Assembly (NCBI RefSeq): GCF_001528665.1
Contig: NZ_BBYJ01000006.1
Location: 310,001-374,000, forward strand
DNA from: Microtetraspora malaysiensis
GTDB lineage: Bacteria > Actinomycetota > Actinomycetes > Streptosporangiales > Streptosporangiaceae
Reading direction: 5' to 3'
DNA length: 64,000 bases
Positions 47,633 to 57,818 of this stretch are shown here, in pieces (the stretch's first letter is position 1; the number at the start of each line of letters is the position of its first letter). The notes under the pieces were generated by a model that was not told the DNA's origin, searched no databases, and saw nothing but the letters and a program-made list of their open reading frames with translations. The position numbers and the translations under genes were made by a program.

Positions 47633-48996
47633 TCCCGTTGCCGTTGGCCCGGGTCGCCGAGGTCACCTCGGGTGCGCTCACCGGCATGGCCGACGCTCGC
47701 GCCGTGATCCGCGGCCCCGTCGTGATCGACTCGCGGGCCGTCGAGCCGGGATCGCTGTTCGTCGCGATCAAGGGAGAGCGCGCGGACGGCCACGATTTCG
47801 CCGCCCGCGCGTGCGCGGACGGGGCGGTCGCCGTCCTCGCGTCCCGGCCCGTCGAGGCGCCGGCCGTGATCGTGGAGGACGTTCAGGCCGCCCTGGCCGC
47901 GCTGGCGAACGCCGTGGCGTCCGAGCTTCCCGACACGACCGTCGTCGGGGTGACCGGTTCGTCCGGCAAGACCACGACCAAGGACCTGCTGGCCAGGCTC
48001 GCCGCCCGGATGGGCCCCACCGTGGCTCCCGTCGGCTCGTACAACAATGAGATCGGCCACCCGCTGACCGTGCTGCGGGCGGACGAGGCGACGCGCTTCC
48101 TGATCCTGGAGCTGAGCGCGCGCAACATCGGCCACATCGCCGACCTGGCCCGGATCGCGCCGCCGCGGATCGGCGTCGTGCTGAACGTCGGCACCGCCCA
48201 CCTCGGCGTGTTCGGCGGCAAGGAGGCGATCGCGCGGGCCAAGGGCGAGCTGCCGGAGGCGCTGCCGGAGGACGGCGTGGCCGTGCTCAACGCCGACGAC
48301 CCCCTGGTCGCCGCCATGGCCTCCCGCACCCGCGCTCGGGTGACCTTCTTCGGGCGTTCCGTCGACGCCCAGGTGCGGGCCGAGGACGTGACGCTCGACG
48401 CCCGGGGCCGCGCGTCCTTCACGCTGCGCACGCCCTCCGGCGCCGCCCCCGTATCGCTGCGCCTGTACGGCGCGCACGCGGTGGAGAACGCGCTGGCCGC
48501 GGCAGCGGCGGCGTACGAGCTGGGGCTCCCTGTCGGCACGATCGCCGAGGAGCTGTCGGAGGCCGAGCCGCGCAGTCGCTGGCGCATGGAGGTCACCGAG
48601 CGGGCCGACGGCGTCACCGTCGTCAACGACGCCTACAACGCCAACCCCGACTCGATGCGGGCGGCGTTCGGCAGCCTCGCCGTGATCGGCGAGGGGCGGC
48701 GCAAGTTCGCGGTGATCGCCGCGCTGCGCGAGCTGGGCGAGGAAAGCGTGGCGCTGAACGAGCAGCTCGGGCGGCTCGCCGCGGGCGCCGGGCTGGAGGG
48801 GTTGATCGTCGTCGGGGAGGACGCCGGGCCGGTCCTGGCGGGAGCGCCGGGCGCGCTGTACGTGCCCGACGTGGAGACGGCCGCCGCCGAGCTGTCGGCG
48901 CGGCTCGCCCCCGGAGACGTGGTGCTGGTGAAGGGGCCACGGGCGGAGGCGCTGGAACGGGTCGCCGAGGCCCTGCTCGGAGGTGACGACCGATGA
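47629..48996 (+). CDS. murF: UDP-MurNAc-tripeptide:D-Ala-D-Ala ligase MurF
   Basis: 455 aa ligase that adds D-Ala-D-Ala. The ATP loop is [19 protein letters not shown] (about 107-125), followed by [34 protein letters not shown] and [20 protein letters not shown] with the modified-Lys region. The C-terminal domain has [19 protein letters not shown] at 47629 has GCAGGAAAG upstream. The stop overlaps mraY (ATGA). Confidence 0.97.
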   Translation: MIPLPLARVAEVTSGALTGMADARAVIRGPVVIDSRAVEPGSLFVAIKGERADGHDFAARACADGAVAVLASRPVEAPAVIVEDVQAALAALANAVASELPDTTVVGVTGSSGKTTTKDLLARLAARMGPTVAPVGSYNNEIGHPLTVLRADEATRFLILELSARNIGHIADLARIAPPRIGVVLNVGTAHLGVFGGKEAIARAKGELPEALPEDGVAVLNADDPLVAAMASRTRARVTFFGRSVDAQVRAEDVTLDARGRASFTLRTPSGAAPVSLRLYGAHAVENALAAAAAAYELGLPVGTIAEELSEAEPRSRWRMEVTERADGVTVVNDAYNANPDSMRAAFGSLAVIGEGRRKFAVIAALRELGEESVALNEQLGRLAAGAGLEGLIVVGEDAGPVLAGAPGALYVPDVETAAAELSARLAPGDVVLVKGPRAEALERVAEALLGGDDR

Positions 48997-50066
48997 GGAA
49001 CATCCTCATCGCCGCCGTGGTGTCGCTGCTGCTGTCCATGGCCGGCACCCCGCTGGCCATCCGGCTCTTCTCCCGGCGCGGCATCGGCCAGAACATCCGC
49101 GAGGAAGGCCCGTCGGGGCACTACGACAAGCGGGGCACCCCCACCATGGGTGGCACCGTGATCGTGATCGCCGCGCTGATCGGGTACTTCAGCGCGCACC
49201 TGATGACGTTCTTCTCCGCGACGACGGAACCGCCGACGGTGTCGGCCCTGCTGGTGCTGTTCCTGATGACCGGCCTCGGCCTCGTCGGGTTCCTGGACGA
49301 CTTCATCAAGATCTACAAGCAGCGCAGCCTGGGCCTGCGCAGCGGCGCCAAGGCGCTCGGCCAGCTCGTCGTCGGCGCGGTCTTCGCAGTGCTCTGCGTG
49401 CAGTTCCCCAACGCGTACGACATCACCCCGGCGGAGACGCGGCTGTCGTTCCTGCGGGACTTCGGGCCCTCCATCGGGCTGGTGGGGTTCACGATCTGGG
49501 TGCTGTTCATCATCGTGGGCTTCTCGAACGCGGTGAACCTGACCGACGGCCTGGACGGGCTGGCCAGCGGCGCGACCGGCGTCGTGCTCGCGTCGTACGT
49601 GCTGATCGGCAACTGGCAGCTCCGCAACAGCTGCACCGCGGCGCTGGGGCCCAACTGCTACGTCGTCCGCGACCCGCTCGACCTCGCGGTGGTCGCCGCC
49701 GCCGTGCTCGGCGCGCTGGTCGGCTTCCTGTGGTGGAACGCGCCGCCCGCCAAGATCTTCATGGGTGACACGGGGTCGCTCGCGCTGGGCGGCGTCATCG
49801 CCGGCCTGGCGTTCACCACCCGCACCCAGCTCCTGCTGGTCATCCTCGCCGGCCTGCCGGTGGTCATCACCGCGTCGGTCATGATCCAGGTCGGCTTCTT
49901 CAAGATGACCGGGAAACGGGTGTTCCGGATGGCCCCGCTCCAGCACCACTTCGAGCTGAAGGGCTGGGCTGAGACCACCATCGTGGTGCGGTTCTGGCTG
50001 ATCGCCGCGCTCTGCGCCGCCTCCGCGCTCGGCCTCTTCTACCTCGAATGGATGCCCAAGCAGTGA
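48993..50066 (+). CDS. mraY: Phospho-MurNAc-pentapeptide translocase MraY
   Basis: 357 aa integral membrane enzyme with about ten helices that makes lipid I from UDP-MurNAc-pentapeptide and undecaprenyl phosphate. Signatures are [36 protein letters not shown] (catalytic Asp pair), [14 protein letters not shown] and [14 protein letters not shown], and the C-terminal [12 protein letters not shown]. The ATG overlaps murF. Its 3' end overlaps murD. Confidence 0.98.
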   Translation: MRNILIAAVVSLLLSMAGTPLAIRLFSRRGIGQNIREEGPSGHYDKRGTPTMGGTVIVIAALIGYFSAHLMTFFSATTEPPTVSALLVLFLMTGLGLVGFLDDFIKIYKQRSLGLRSGAKALGQLVVGAVFAVLCVQFPNAYDITPAETRLSFLRDFGPSIGLVGFTIWVLFIIVGFSNAVNLTDGLDGLASGATGVVLASYVLIGNWQLRNSCTAALGPNCYVVRDPLDLAVVAAAVLGALVGFLWWNAPPAKIFMGDTGSLALGGVIAGLAFTTRTQLLLVILAGLPVVITASVMIQVGFFKMTGKRVFRMAPLQHHFELKGWAETTIVVRFWLIAALCAASALGLFYLEWMPKQ

Positions 50067-51457
50067 GCGTGGTCGTGGTCGCCGGGCTGGGTGTCTCCGG
50101 CGCCGCCGCCGCCCGCGGCCTGGCCGCCGCGGGGGAGCGGGTCGTCGTCCTGGAGGCGAACCCGGGTGAGCGCCAGCGGGCCGCGGCGGCCGAGCTGGCC
50201 CCCCTCGGCGTCGAGGTGCGGTTCGGCGAGCCGATCCTCCCCGACGAGGCCTCGCTCCTGGTCACCTCGCCGGGGTGGCGCCCCAGCCACCCGCTGCTGG
50301 CCGCCGCCGTACGGTCCGGCGTCGAGGTGATCGGCGAGGTCGAGCTGGCGTGGCGGCTGCGGGCCGCGGACGGCTCCGCCGCCCCGTGGCTCGCCCTGAC
50401 CGGCACCAACGGCAAGACCACGGCCGTGCGGATGCTGACCTCGATCCTGGTTGAGGCCGGGCACCGCGCCGTCGCCGTCGGCAACGTCGGCGTCCCGATC
50501 GCGGCGGCCGTGCGCGAGCCGTACGACGTGCTGGCGGTCGAGCTGTCCAGCTTCCAGCTCCACTGGTCGTCGAGCCTGGCGCCGCGGGCCGCCGCGCTGC
50601 TCAACGTCGCCCCCGACCACATCGACTGGCACGGCTCCCTGGAGGAGTACGCCGCCGCCAAGGCGCGGATCTTCGAGAAGGCGGACGTGGTCGTCTACAA
50701 CGCCGACGACGACTGGTGCGCGCGGCTGGCCGGGCCGTACCTTCCCGGTGAGGCGGGCGCCGGGGACGTCCGGACCGTCGGGTTCACGCTCGGCACGCCG
50801 CGCCCCGGGCAGCTCGGCCTCGTCGAGGAGCTGCTGGTCGACCGGGCTTTCGTGACCGACCCCGTGCGCGAGGCGGAGGAGCTCGCCGACCTCGGCGACA
50901 TCACGCCGTTCGCCCCGCACAACGTCGCCAACGCGCTCGCCGCCGCCGCGCTCGCCCGCGCGTACGGCGTGCCCGCCGACGCCGTACGGCGGGGCCTGCG
51001 CGCCTTCGCCCCGGACCCGCACCGGATCCAGCACGTCGCCACAGTGGACGGCGTCGACTACGTGGACGATTCCAAGGCCACGAACCCGCACGCCGCGGCG
51101 GCGTCGCTCGCCGCCTACCGGTCGGTGGTATGGATCGCCGGCGGCCAGTTGAAAGGCGCGGACGTCGACGACCTGGTCCGCGGGGCGGCGCCCCGGCTCA
51201 GGGGAGCGGTCCTGCTCGGCCAGGACCGCGCGCGGATCCGGGAGGCTCTGGCGCGACACGCCGCGAATGTTCCGGTCGTTGACGTTCCGGGGCAAGACAC
51301 TGGAGTCATGGACCGCGTCGTCGGGGAGGCCCGGCGGCTCGCCTCACCCGGGGACACCGTGCTGCTCGCGCCCGCCGGGGCGTCGCTGGACATGTGGCCG
51401 GGGTACGGCGCGCGCGGGGACGCCTTCGCGCGGGCGGTCCACCGGCTTTCCGGCTAG
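50048..51457 (+). CDS. murD: UDP-MurNAc-L-alanine:D-glutamate ligase MurD
   Basis: 469 aa ligase adding D-Glu. The N-terminal Rossmann motif is [20 protein letters not shown]. The ATP loop is [19 protein letters not shown], followed by [20 protein letters not shown] and [20 protein letters not shown]. The C-terminal domain has [15 protein letters not shown]. Two starts are possible: ATG at 50048, inside mraY by 19 bp, or GTG at 50063, which overlaps the mraY stop as GTGA. The second is the more usual coupling but neither has a strong ribosome site. Confidence 0.96.
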   Translation: MDAQAVSVVVVAGLGVSGAAAARGLAAAGERVVVLEANPGERQRAAAAELAPLGVEVRFGEPILPDEASLLVTSPGWRPSHPLLAAAVRSGVEVIGEVELAWRLRAADGSAAPWLALTGTNGKTTAVRMLTSILVEAGHRAVAVGNVGVPIAAAVREPYDVLAVELSSFQLHWSSSLAPRAAALLNVAPDHIDWHGSLEEYAAAKARIFEKADVVVYNADDDWCARLAGPYLPGEAGAGDVRTVGFTLGTPRPGQLGLVEELLVDRAFVTDPVREAEELADLGDITPFAPHNVANALAAAALARAYGVPADAVRRGLRAFAPDPHRIQHVATVDGVDYVDDSKATNPHAAAASLAAYRSVVWIAGGQLKGADVDDLVRGAAPRLRGAVLLGQDRARIREALARHAANVPVVDVPGQDTGVMDRVVGEARRLASPGDTVLLAPAGASLDMWPGYGARGDAFARAVHRLSG

Positions 51458-51493
51458 GCAGTCACGCCGGGGGATTCGAGGACGAAAGCACAT

Positions 51494-52780
51494 ATGACGA
51501 GTGAGGCGGCGGCGGAGAAGCCCGCGAACGCGCACGACATGCTCCGATGGCGGGCCAGGCTTCGGGAGCTCCTCGGGCGGCCGCTCGTCTCGTACTACCT
51601 GGTCCTCGGCTGCAGCGCGCTGCTGCTCGCGCTCGGGCTGATGATGGTCCTGTCGGCGTCCAGCATCGAGTCGATGCAGATCAGTGGGGGGCGTTCGCCG
51701 TTCTCCCTGTTCCTGCGGCAGATCGGCGCGGCCGCCATCGGCCTGCCGATCATGTACGCCTGCTCGCGGCTGCCCCGCCGCTTCTTCCAGCTCGCGGGCT
51801 ATCCGCTGCTGGCGATCTCGATCATCGGCCTGGTCATGGTGATCTTCATCGGCGCCAGCGAGCTGGGCGCGCAGCGGTGGATCTACATCGGCGGCTTCAC
51901 CCTCCAGCCCTCGGAGCCGGCCAAGCTCGCGCTCGTCCTCTGGGGCGCCGACATGCTGGCGCGCAAGGCGCGGGGCGGCCTGATCGAGTGGCGGCACCTG
52001 CTGGTCCCGCTCATGCCGGGCGTCGCCATCCTGGCCGTCCTGGTCCTGCTGGGCCGCGACCTCGGCACGACGATCGTGCTCATGCTGATCTTCCTGACCC
52101 TGCTGTGGGTGGTCGGAGCTCCGGTGAAGCTGTTCGGCGGGGTCCTCGCGCTGCTCGCGCTCGCCACGGCTTTCATGATCATGGTGGAGCCGTACCGGAT
52201 GGCCCGGCTCACCGGGTTCCTGCATGCGTGGGACAACCCGCAGACCTCGGGCTTCCAGGCGGTCCAAGGACAGATCGCGATGGGCACCGGCGGCTGGTTC
52301 GGCCTCGGCCTGGGCAGCAGCCGGGCGAAGTGGGACTGGGTGCCGCACGCGGAGAGCGACTTCATCTTCTCCATCCTGGGCGAGGAGCTCGGCCTGATGG
52401 GCACCCTCGTGGTGGTCGCGCTGTTCGGCCTGCTCGGCTACGCCGGGCTGCGGATCGCCTCCCGGGTCAGCGACCCGTTCATCCGGCTGGCCGCCGCCGC
52501 GGCGGTCGCGTGGATCGCCGGCCAGGCGATCGTCAACATCGGCGCGGTGATCGGCGTGCTGCCCGTCACCGGCATCCCGCTGCCGCTCGTGTCCTACGGC
52601 GGATCGGCCCTGTTGCCGACCCTCGCCGCGCTCGGCATGTTGTTGTCGTTCGCCAAGCAGGAGCCGGGAGCCGCCGAAGCCCTCGCCGCCCGTGGACCGG
52701 GACCGGCCGCTCGGGCTTTAAGCTGGCTTGGCCTGGGTCGTCCGGCGGCGAGAGCGAGATCTCGCCGCGCGGGCCGATGA
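51494..52780 (+). CDS. ftsW: Septal peptidoglycan polymerase FtsW (SEDS)
   Basis: 428 aa with ten hydrophobic segments. SEDS features are LGAQRWIYIGGFTLQPSEPAK (split here as AQRWIYIGG and LQPSEPAKL), LLGRDLGTTIVLMLI, the catalytic loop Asp near PHAESDFIFSILGEELG and PLPLVSYGGSALLPTLAALG at the end. It polymerises glycan from lipid II with FtsI. ATG at 51494 follows a 36-bp gap after murD. The last 40 residues are a disordered basic tail. Its stop is ATGA with a 12-codon frame leading to murG. Confidence 0.97.
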   Translation: MTSEAAAEKPANAHDMLRWRARLRELLGRPLVSYYLVLGCSALLLALGLMMVLSASSIESMQISGGRSPFSLFLRQIGAAAIGLPIMYACSRLPRRFFQLAGYPLLAISIIGLVMVIFIGASELGAQRWIYIGGFTLQPSEPAKLALVLWGADMLARKARGGLIEWRHLLVPLMPGVAILAVLVLLGRDLGTTIVLMLIFLTLLWVVGAPVKLFGGVLALLALATAFMIMVEPYRMARLTGFLHAWDNPQTSGFQAVQGQIAMGTGGWFGLGLGSSRAKWDWVPHAESDFIFSILGEELGLMGTLVVVALFGLLGYAGLRIASRVSDPFIRLAAAAAVAWIAGQAIVNIGAVIGVLPVTGIPLPLVSYGGSALLPTLAALGMLLSFAKQEPGAAEALAARGPGPAARALSWLGLGRPAARARSRRAGR

Positions 52781-52815
52781 CCCGGCGCTCGATCCGACCC
52801 GAGGGCAGGGAGTGA
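52777..52815 (+). CDS. Possible bridging minigene (12 aa) between ftsW and murG
   Basis: ATG at 52777 overlaps the ftsW stop (ATGA), and its TGA ends one base before the murG ATG. The peptide would be [12 protein letters not shown]. The GGGAG of the murG ribosome site lies inside it. Confidence 0.27.
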   Translation: MTRRSIRPEGRE

Positions 52816-52816
52816 C

Positions 52817-53896
52817 ATGAGGGTGGTCCTCGCCGGCGGAGGCACGGCCGGCCATATCGAGCCGGCGCTCGCGCTGGCCGACGCGCTTCGCCGACTGGAC
52901 CCGGCGATCGGAATCACCTGCCTCGGCACGGAGAAGGGCCTGGAGACCCGCCTGGTGCCCGCCCGAGGGTACGAGCTCGCGCTGATCCCCGCAGTCCCGC
53001 TGCCGCGCGCGCTCACGCCGCAGCTGCTGACCGTGCCCGGCCGGCTCGCCGGGGCGATCAACGCGGCGGCCGGCGTCCTGGACCGCGTCCAGGCGGACGT
53101 CCTGGTGGGCTTCGGCGGGTACGTGGCCACGCCGGGCTACCTCGCGGCGCGCCGGCGCAGTGTCCCGATCGTCATCCACGAGGCCAACCCGCGGCCGGGG
53201 CTCGCCAACCGCCTCGGCGCCCGGATGACCGACCACGTGTTCACCGGCCACCCCGAGACCGCGCTGCCGGGCGCCCAGTGCGTCGGCATCCCGCTGCGGC
53301 GCGAGGTCGTGACGGTGGACCGCTTCTCCCTCGGGGACAAGGCCAGGTCCTACTTCGGCCTGGAGTCCGACCGCACCACCCTGCTGGTCTTCGGCGGCTC
53401 CCAGGGAGCCCGCTCGGTCAACCAGGCGGCGTTGGAGGCGTCCCCCGTGCTGCGGGCGGCGGGCATCCAGGTGCTCCACGTGATCGGCCCCAAGAACACG
53501 GTCGAGATGGAGCCGCCGCCCGGCGACCCGCAGTACGTGATCCTCCCGTACGTGGACCGGATGGACCTCGCCTACGCCGCGGCCGACCTCGTGCTGTGCC
53601 GCAGCGGCGCGATGACCTGCGCCGAGCTGACCGCGGTCGGGCTGCCCGCGGCGTACGTCCCGCTGCCGCACGGCAACGGCGAGCAGCGGCTCAACGCGCA
53701 GCCCATCGTCCAGGCGGGCGGCGGCATCATGGTCGACGACGCGGACCTGTCGGCGGAGTGGATCGTCCGGATGCTGCTGCCGATCCTGCAGGACCCGGAG
53801 CGTGTCGCGATGATGTCCGAGGCCGCGTTCCGGATGGGCCGCAAGGACGCCGACGACATCCTGGCCCGCAAGGTCCTGGAGATCGCCTACCGATGA
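52817..53896 (+). CDS. murG: UDP-GlcNAc transferase MurG (lipid II formation)
   Basis: 359 aa, peripheral on the inner membrane face, GT28 family. It adds GlcNAc to lipid I. The N-terminal G loop is [19 protein letters not shown], then [15 protein letters not shown] and [15 protein letters not shown]. The C-terminal half has [17 protein letters not shown] and [20 protein letters not shown] for nucleotide-sugar binding. ATG at 52817 has AGGGAGTGAC upstream. The stop overlaps a 13-codon frame that leads to murC. Confidence 0.98.
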   Translation: MRVVLAGGGTAGHIEPALALADALRRLDPAIGITCLGTEKGLETRLVPARGYELALIPAVPLPRALTPQLLTVPGRLAGAINAAAGVLDRVQADVLVGFGGYVATPGYLAARRRSVPIVIHEANPRPGLANRLGARMTDHVFTGHPETALPGAQCVGIPLRREVVTVDRFSLGDKARSYFGLESDRTTLLVFGGSQGARSVNQAALEASPVLRAAGIQVLHVIGPKNTVEMEPPPGDPQYVILPYVDRMDLAYAAADLVLCRSGAMTCAELTAVGLPAAYVPLPHGNGEQRLNAQPIVQAGGGIMVDDADLSAEWIVRMLLPILQDPERVAMMSEAAFRMGRKDADDILARKVLEIAYR

Positions 53897-53934
53897 GAAA
53901 GAAGACGGTGCGAGGAGTGGGGAACCACCAGTGA
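53893..53934 (+). CDS. Possible bridging minigene (13 aa) between murG and murC
   Basis: ATG at 53893 overlaps the murG stop (ATGA), and the TGA at 53932-53934 overlaps the murC GTG (GTGA). The peptide would be [13 protein letters not shown]. The GAGGAG preceding murC lies inside it, about 14 nt before the GTG, which is farther than optimal and fits reinitiation. Confidence 0.3.
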   Translation: MRKKTVRGVGNHQ

Positions 53935-55328
53935 GTCTTGTCAAGCTCGTACGGCCCGTCCCGGCGAAGGAGCTGGGGCGGGTGCATTTCATCGGCATCG
54001 GCGGCGCCGGCATGTCGGGCATCGCGCGCATCCTGCTCAAGCGCGGCGTGCCGGTGTCCGGCAGCGACGCCCGCACCTCCGTGATGCTGGGCGAGCTGCG
54101 CGAGCTCGGCGCCGTCGTCCACGTGGGCCACGCCGCCTCGCACATCAAGAACGTGGACACCGTCGTCGTCTCCACCGCGATCCGCGACTCCAACCCGGAG
54201 CTGGGTGAGGCGCTGCGGCAGAACCTGCGCGTCATCCCGAGGGCCGCGGCGCTGGCCGCGGTGATGGTCGGCCGGACCGGCATCGCGATCGCCGGCACCC
54301 ACGGCAAGACGACGACGACCTCCATGCTGACCGTGGCCCTGCAGAAGTGCGGCGCCGACCCGTCGTACTGCGTGGGGGGACAGCTCGTCACCACCGGCCT
54401 CGGCGCCGACGAGGGCAACGGCGAGGTCTTCGTGGCCGAGGCCGACGAGAGCGACGGATCCTTCCTCATGCTCGCGCCGCGCATCGCCGTGGTGACCAAC
54501 GTCGAGCCCGACCACCTGGACAACTACGGCGAGCCGCAGGCCGTCTACGACACCTTCGCGCGCTTCGCCGAGCGGGTGGAGTCGGTGCTCGTGCTCTGCG
54601 CCGACGACCCCGGCGCGGCCGCCCTCGCACCGGCCGCCAGAGAGCGCGGCCTCAAGGTCGTCACGTACGGCGAGGCCGCCGACGCCGACCTGCGCGTCTC
54701 CGGGATCGCCCCGAGGGGGCTCGGCCTGGAGTTCACAGTGGAGGGCCACGGAATCGTCCGGCTCACCGTCCCCGGCCGGCACAACGCGCTGAACGCGGCG
54801 GCCGTCCTCGCGGTGGCCCTGGAGCTCGGCCTGCCGTTCGACGAGATCAGGGACGGCCTGGCGGCGTTCACCGGGGCCAAGCGGCGGTTCGAGGCCAAGG
54901 GCGAGGCCCGCGGCGTCTCCGTGTTCGACAGCTACGCCCACCATCCGACGGAGCTGGCCGCCGACCTGCGCGCGGCGCGCGACGTCGTGGAGGAGGGCGG
55001 CCGGGTGATCGCGGTCTTCCAGCCGCACCTCTACTCCCGCACCCGCTTTTTCGCCGACGACTTCGGCGCGGCTCTGGGCCTGGCGGACGAGGCGATCGTC
55101 CTGGACGTGTACGGCGCCCGCGAGGACCCCGAGCCGGGCGTCTCCGGCGCGCTGGTGGCCGGGAAGGTGCCGTTGCCCGCCGATCGCGTCGCGTACGCGC
55201 CGGATCGGTCCGCGGTGCCGTCGCTGGTGGCCGGACGGGCCCGGCAGGGGGACATCGTCCTCACGATGGGCGCGGGCGACGTGACCGAACTCGGCCCGCT
55301 GATCGTCGAGGAGCTGTCCGCGGGGTGA
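53931..55328 (+). CDS. murC: UDP-N-acetylmuramate:L-alanine ligase MurC
   Basis: 465 aa ligase that adds the first L-Ala. The Rossmann motif is VHFIGIGGAGMSGIARILL. The ATP loop is IAGTHGKTTTTSMLTVAL, followed by VAEADESDGSFLMLAP and TNVEPDHLDNYG. The C-terminal domain begins near FDSYAHHPTELAADLRAAR. The GTG at 53931 gives [20 protein letters not shown]. The following 140-bp gap to ftsQ is spanned by an Arg-rich frame. Confidence 0.97.
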   Translation: MSLVKLVRPVPAKELGRVHFIGIGGAGMSGIARILLKRGVPVSGSDARTSVMLGELRELGAVVHVGHAASHIKNVDTVVVSTAIRDSNPELGEALRQNLRVIPRAAALAAVMVGRTGIAIAGTHGKTTTTSMLTVALQKCGADPSYCVGGQLVTTGLGADEGNGEVFVAEADESDGSFLMLAPRIAVVTNVEPDHLDNYGEPQAVYDTFARFAERVESVLVLCADDPGAAALAPAARERGLKVVTYGEAADADLRVSGIAPRGLGLEFTVEGHGIVRLTVPGRHNALNAAAVLAVALELGLPFDEIRDGLAAFTGAKRRFEAKGEARGVSVFDSYAHHPTELAADLRAARDVVEEGGRVIAVFQPHLYSRTRFFADDFGAALGLADEAIVLDVYGAREDPEPGVSGALVAGKVPLPADRVAYAPDRSAVPSLVAGRARQGDIVLTMGAGDVTELGPLIVEELSAG

Positions 55329-55465
55329 GCGGTGCCGGGGGTCGCGGGCCCGACGGCCGGCGAGTCCCGGCGAGTCGCCGGGCGCGACGGCCTCCGGGCT
55401 GCCATGGTGGGGAGCCGGACACGCGAGCGCGCCGTCTCGGCGCGGCCTCCCGCCGATCGGAGTGA
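55325..55465 (+). CDS. Arg-rich 46-aa frame between murC and ftsQ, in frame with ftsQ
   Basis: GTG at 55325 overlaps the murC stop (GTGA). The frame runs 46 codons to a TGA at 55463-55465. One codon (GAC) later, in the same reading frame, ftsQ starts at 55469. The product is Arg/Gly/Pro-rich, like the disordered cytoplasmic tail of many actinobacterial FtsQ proteins. It may be a tail cut off by an in-frame stop, or a bridging minigene. Confidence 0.35.
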   Translation: MSGAGGRGPDGRRVPASRRARRPPGCHGGEPDTRARRLGAASRRSE

Positions 55466-55468
55466 GAC

Positions 55469-56137
55469 GTGAGGACGACCATCTGGCGAGTGGGCCTGGC
55501 GACCCTGCTGACGGGTGGCGTGGTCGGCGCGGCGACGTGGCTGGTCCTCTTCTCCCCGGTGCTCGGGGTGCGCGACGTACAGATCAGCGGCGCCGTGGGC
55601 GTGCCCGCCGACGAGGTGCGGCGCGCCGCCGGGGTCGCGCCGGGCACCCCGCTGGCCCGGGTCGACCTTGAGAAGGTGCGCGTGCGGGTCGCCGCGCTGA
55701 CCCGGGTGGAGTCGGCGCGGGTGGACCGGGCCTGGCCGGGGACCCTCCAGGTCTCCGTCGTCGAGCGCACGCCCCTGGCCCTGGCGCGGGTGGACGGCAG
55801 GACCGTGACGATGGACCGCTACGGCGTCGTCCTGGGGGACGCGGGCCCGGCCGTCCGGCTTCCCCTGCTGCGCGTCCAGCGGCCCGCCGCCGACGACCCC
55901 GCCACCAGGTCGGCGCTGGCCGTCCTCGCGGCTCTTCCCGACGGGCTGAGGGGGCGGATGGACGAGGTCGTCGCGCCCTCGCCCGCGTCGGTCACGCTGC
56001 GCCTGACGGACGGCCGTACGGCCACATGGGGCGACGAGGAGCGCTCCGCGGAGAAGGCGCGGATCCTGGAGTCCCTGCTCCGGAGGCCTGCACGTTCCTA
56101 CGACGTCAGCTCCCCCGACGTGGTGACGGTGAAGTGA
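55469..56137 (+). CDS. ftsQ: Cell division protein FtsQ/DivIB
   Basis: 222 aa bitopic division protein. It has a very short cytoplasmic part (VRTTIWR), one membrane helix (VGLATLLTGGVVGAATWLVLF, about 8-28), then a POTRA domain (VLGVRDVQISGAVGVPADEV) and the beta domain (WPGTLQVSVVERTPLALARV). Actinobacterial homologs usually have a longer cytoplasmic tail. The GTG at 55469 has GGAG 6 nt upstream. An Arg-rich in-frame ORF lies directly upstream, separated by a TGA. It recruits FtsL and its partner to the divisome. Confidence 0.94.
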   Translation: MRTTIWRVGLATLLTGGVVGAATWLVLFSPVLGVRDVQISGAVGVPADEVRRAAGVAPGTPLARVDLEKVRVRVAALTRVESARVDRAWPGTLQVSVVERTPLALARVDGRTVTMDRYGVVLGDAGPAVRLPLLRVQRPAADDPATRSALAVLAALPDGLRGRMDEVVAPSPASVTLRLTDGRTATWGDEERSAEKARILESLLRRPARSYDVSSPDVVTVK

Positions 56138-56239
56138 GATTTCTCACCACCCACGCGATCATGCGGGACAGTCGTGATCAAAATCGCGTGCGAATCGGAC
56201 ACGCCGCGACACGCCGGACGGTGCTTGCGGCGCGGTTAG

Positions 56240-56269
56240 TTGACCCTGGGGGATGGGCAACCCTACTGT
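56240..56269 (+). promoter_or_regulatory. ftsZ promoter candidate
   Basis: TTGACC (56240-56245), an 18-nt spacer and TACTGT (56264-56269) lie 114 bp upstream of the ftsZ start. A second TTGACA occurs at 56287-56292 without a good -10 at normal spacing. Confidence 0.45.
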
Positions 56270-56293
56270 CCGTATCAATCTTCAGGTTGACAT

Positions 56294-56324
56294 AACTCTA
56301 AATCTCAACTTGAGGGTGAGAGTT
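56294..56324. promoter_or_regulatory. Symmetric 31-bp dyad upstream of ftsZ
   Basis: The outer arms are AACTCT (56294-56299) and AGAGTT (56319-56324); the inner arms are CTCAA (56304-56308) and TTGAG (56310-56314). Both sides have a 4-nt gap, so the element is symmetric about 56309. It is AT-rich against a GC-rich background and lies next to TTGACA. It is a good candidate for a protein-binding site that controls ftsZ. Confidence 0.55.
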
Positions 56325-56382
56325 TTTAGCCAGCGCGGGTACCCCCCGCATCCAACGCAAACGATCGGAAAGGCCCCTCGTC

Positions 56383-57798
56383 GTGGCAGCACCGCAGAAC
56401 TACCTCGCGGTCATCAAGGTCGTCGGCATCGGCGGCGGCGGAGTCAACGCCGTCAACCGGATGATCGAGGAGGGACTCAAGGGCGTCGAGTTCATCGCCA
56501 TCAACACCGACGCCCAGGCGCTGCTGATGAGTGACGCCGACGTGAAGCTTGACGTCGGCCGCGAACTCACCCGCGGCCTCGGCGCCGGAGCCAACCCGGA
56601 GGTCGGCCGCAAGGCCGCGGAAGACCACCGCGAGGAGATCGAGGAGGTCATCAAGGGCGCGGACATGGTCTTCGTGACCGCGGGCGAGGGCGGCGGCACC
56701 GGCACAGGTGGCGCGCCGGTCGTGGCGAACATCGCGCGCTCGCTCGGCGCCCTGACCATCGGCGTGGTGACCCGGCCCTTCAGCTTCGAGGGCAAGCGCC
56801 GGGCGATGCAGGCCGAGGCCGGAATAGAGACTCTTCGCGAGGAGGTGGACACGCTGATCGTCATCCCGAACGACCGGCTGCTGTCCATCTCCGACCGGCA
56901 GGTCAGCGTGCTGGACGCGTTCAAGGCCGCCGACCAGGTGCTCCTGTCCGGTGTGCAGGGCATCACCGACCTGATCACCACGCCCGGTCTGATCAACCTG
57001 GACTTCGCCGACGTGAAGTCCGTCATGTCGGGTGCGGGCTCCGCCCTGATGGGCATCGGGCACGCCCGCGGCGACGACCGCTCGGTCGCCGCCGCCGAGA
57101 TGGCGGTGTCCAGCCCCCTGCTGGAGGCCAGCATCGACGGAGCGCACGGCGTGCTGCTGTCGATCGCGGGCGGCTCCGACCTGGGCCTGTTCGAGATCAA
57201 CGAGGCGGCCCAGCTCGTGTCCAACGCGGCGGCCATTGACGCCAACATCATCTTCGGCACGGTGATCGACGACGCCCTCGGCGACGAGGTGCGGGTGACG
57301 GTCATCGCGGCGGGCTTCGACGAGCCGACCCCGGCCAAGCCCGCCGCGCCGCCCCAGGCCGCGACCCGCGCGCAGCCCGCCCGGCCGGAGCCCGCCCGTC
57401 CGGCGGCCTCGGCGCCCGCCCGGCCCGCTTCCGCGCCGGCCCCGGCCAAGCCGGAGCAGCCCGCCCCGGTCCGGCCGGCCTCCGCGCCTTCTGTGCCGGT
57501 CACCCCGGTCGCGCCCCAGGCCCCGGAGCCCGAGGGCATGCAGGCGCCCAAGCCGGCGGTGACGCCGGTGCCCGTGCCGGAGGACCCCGAGCCCCCGGTG
57601 TCCTTCCCCCGGGAGAGCGTGTCCGAAGGCACGCGCGCGGAGCAGAGCGTGTCGGGCACCGGCCCGTTCTCCATCCCGCGTCCCACGCCCGAGCCGCCGA
57701 CTCCGATCACCTCGCGCGTCAGCCAGCCGGCCAGCCGCCGGCCGGTGGTGTTCGAGGAGCAGGAAGAGGAGCTCGACGTGCCCGACTTCCTTAAGTGA
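56383..57798 (+). CDS. ftsZ: Cell division GTPase FtsZ
   Basis: 471 aa tubulin homolog that forms the division ring. The N-terminal GTPase has [20 protein letters not shown], the tubulin signature [16 protein letters not shown] (about 104-119) and the T7 loop [15 protein letters not shown]. After about residue 320 comes a long Pro/Ala-rich linker of about 140 residues, then the C-terminal peptide [10 protein letters not shown] that binds SepF. SepF is encoded two genes downstream. GTG at 56383 has AAAGG about 10 nt upstream. The gene has its own promoter region with a symmetric dyad. Confidence 0.98.
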   Translation: MAAPQNYLAVIKVVGIGGGGVNAVNRMIEEGLKGVEFIAINTDAQALLMSDADVKLDVGRELTRGLGAGANPEVGRKAAEDHREEIEEVIKGADMVFVTAGEGGGTGTGGAPVVANIARSLGALTIGVVTRPFSFEGKRRAMQAEAGIETLREEVDTLIVIPNDRLLSISDRQVSVLDAFKAADQVLLSGVQGITDLITTPGLINLDFADVKSVMSGAGSALMGIGHARGDDRSVAAAEMAVSSPLLEASIDGAHGVLLSIAGGSDLGLFEINEAAQLVSNAAAIDANIIFGTVIDDALGDEVRVTVIAAGFDEPTPAKPAAPPQAATRAQPARPEPARPAASAPARPASAPAPAKPEQPAPVRPASAPSVPVTPVAPQAPEPEGMQAPKPAVTPVPVPEDPEPPVSFPRESVSEGTRAEQSVSGTGPFSIPRPTPEPPTPITSRVSQPASRRPVVFEEQEEELDVPDFLK

Positions 57799-57818
57799 CC
57801 TTCCCCACACGCGAGTAA
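57795..57818 (+). CDS. Possible bridging minigene (7 aa) between ftsZ and yggS
   Basis: GTG at 57795 overlaps the ftsZ stop (GTGA), and the TAA at 57816-57818 ends two bases before the yggS GTG. The peptide would be VTFPTRE. Position is the only support. Confidence 0.2.
   Translation: MTFPTRE

Noticed and set aside
43920-48477. Long minus-strand frames (864 and 801 codons) opposite ftsI, murE and murF
   Set aside because: They are shadows of strongly conserved cell-wall genes and show no motif of their own.
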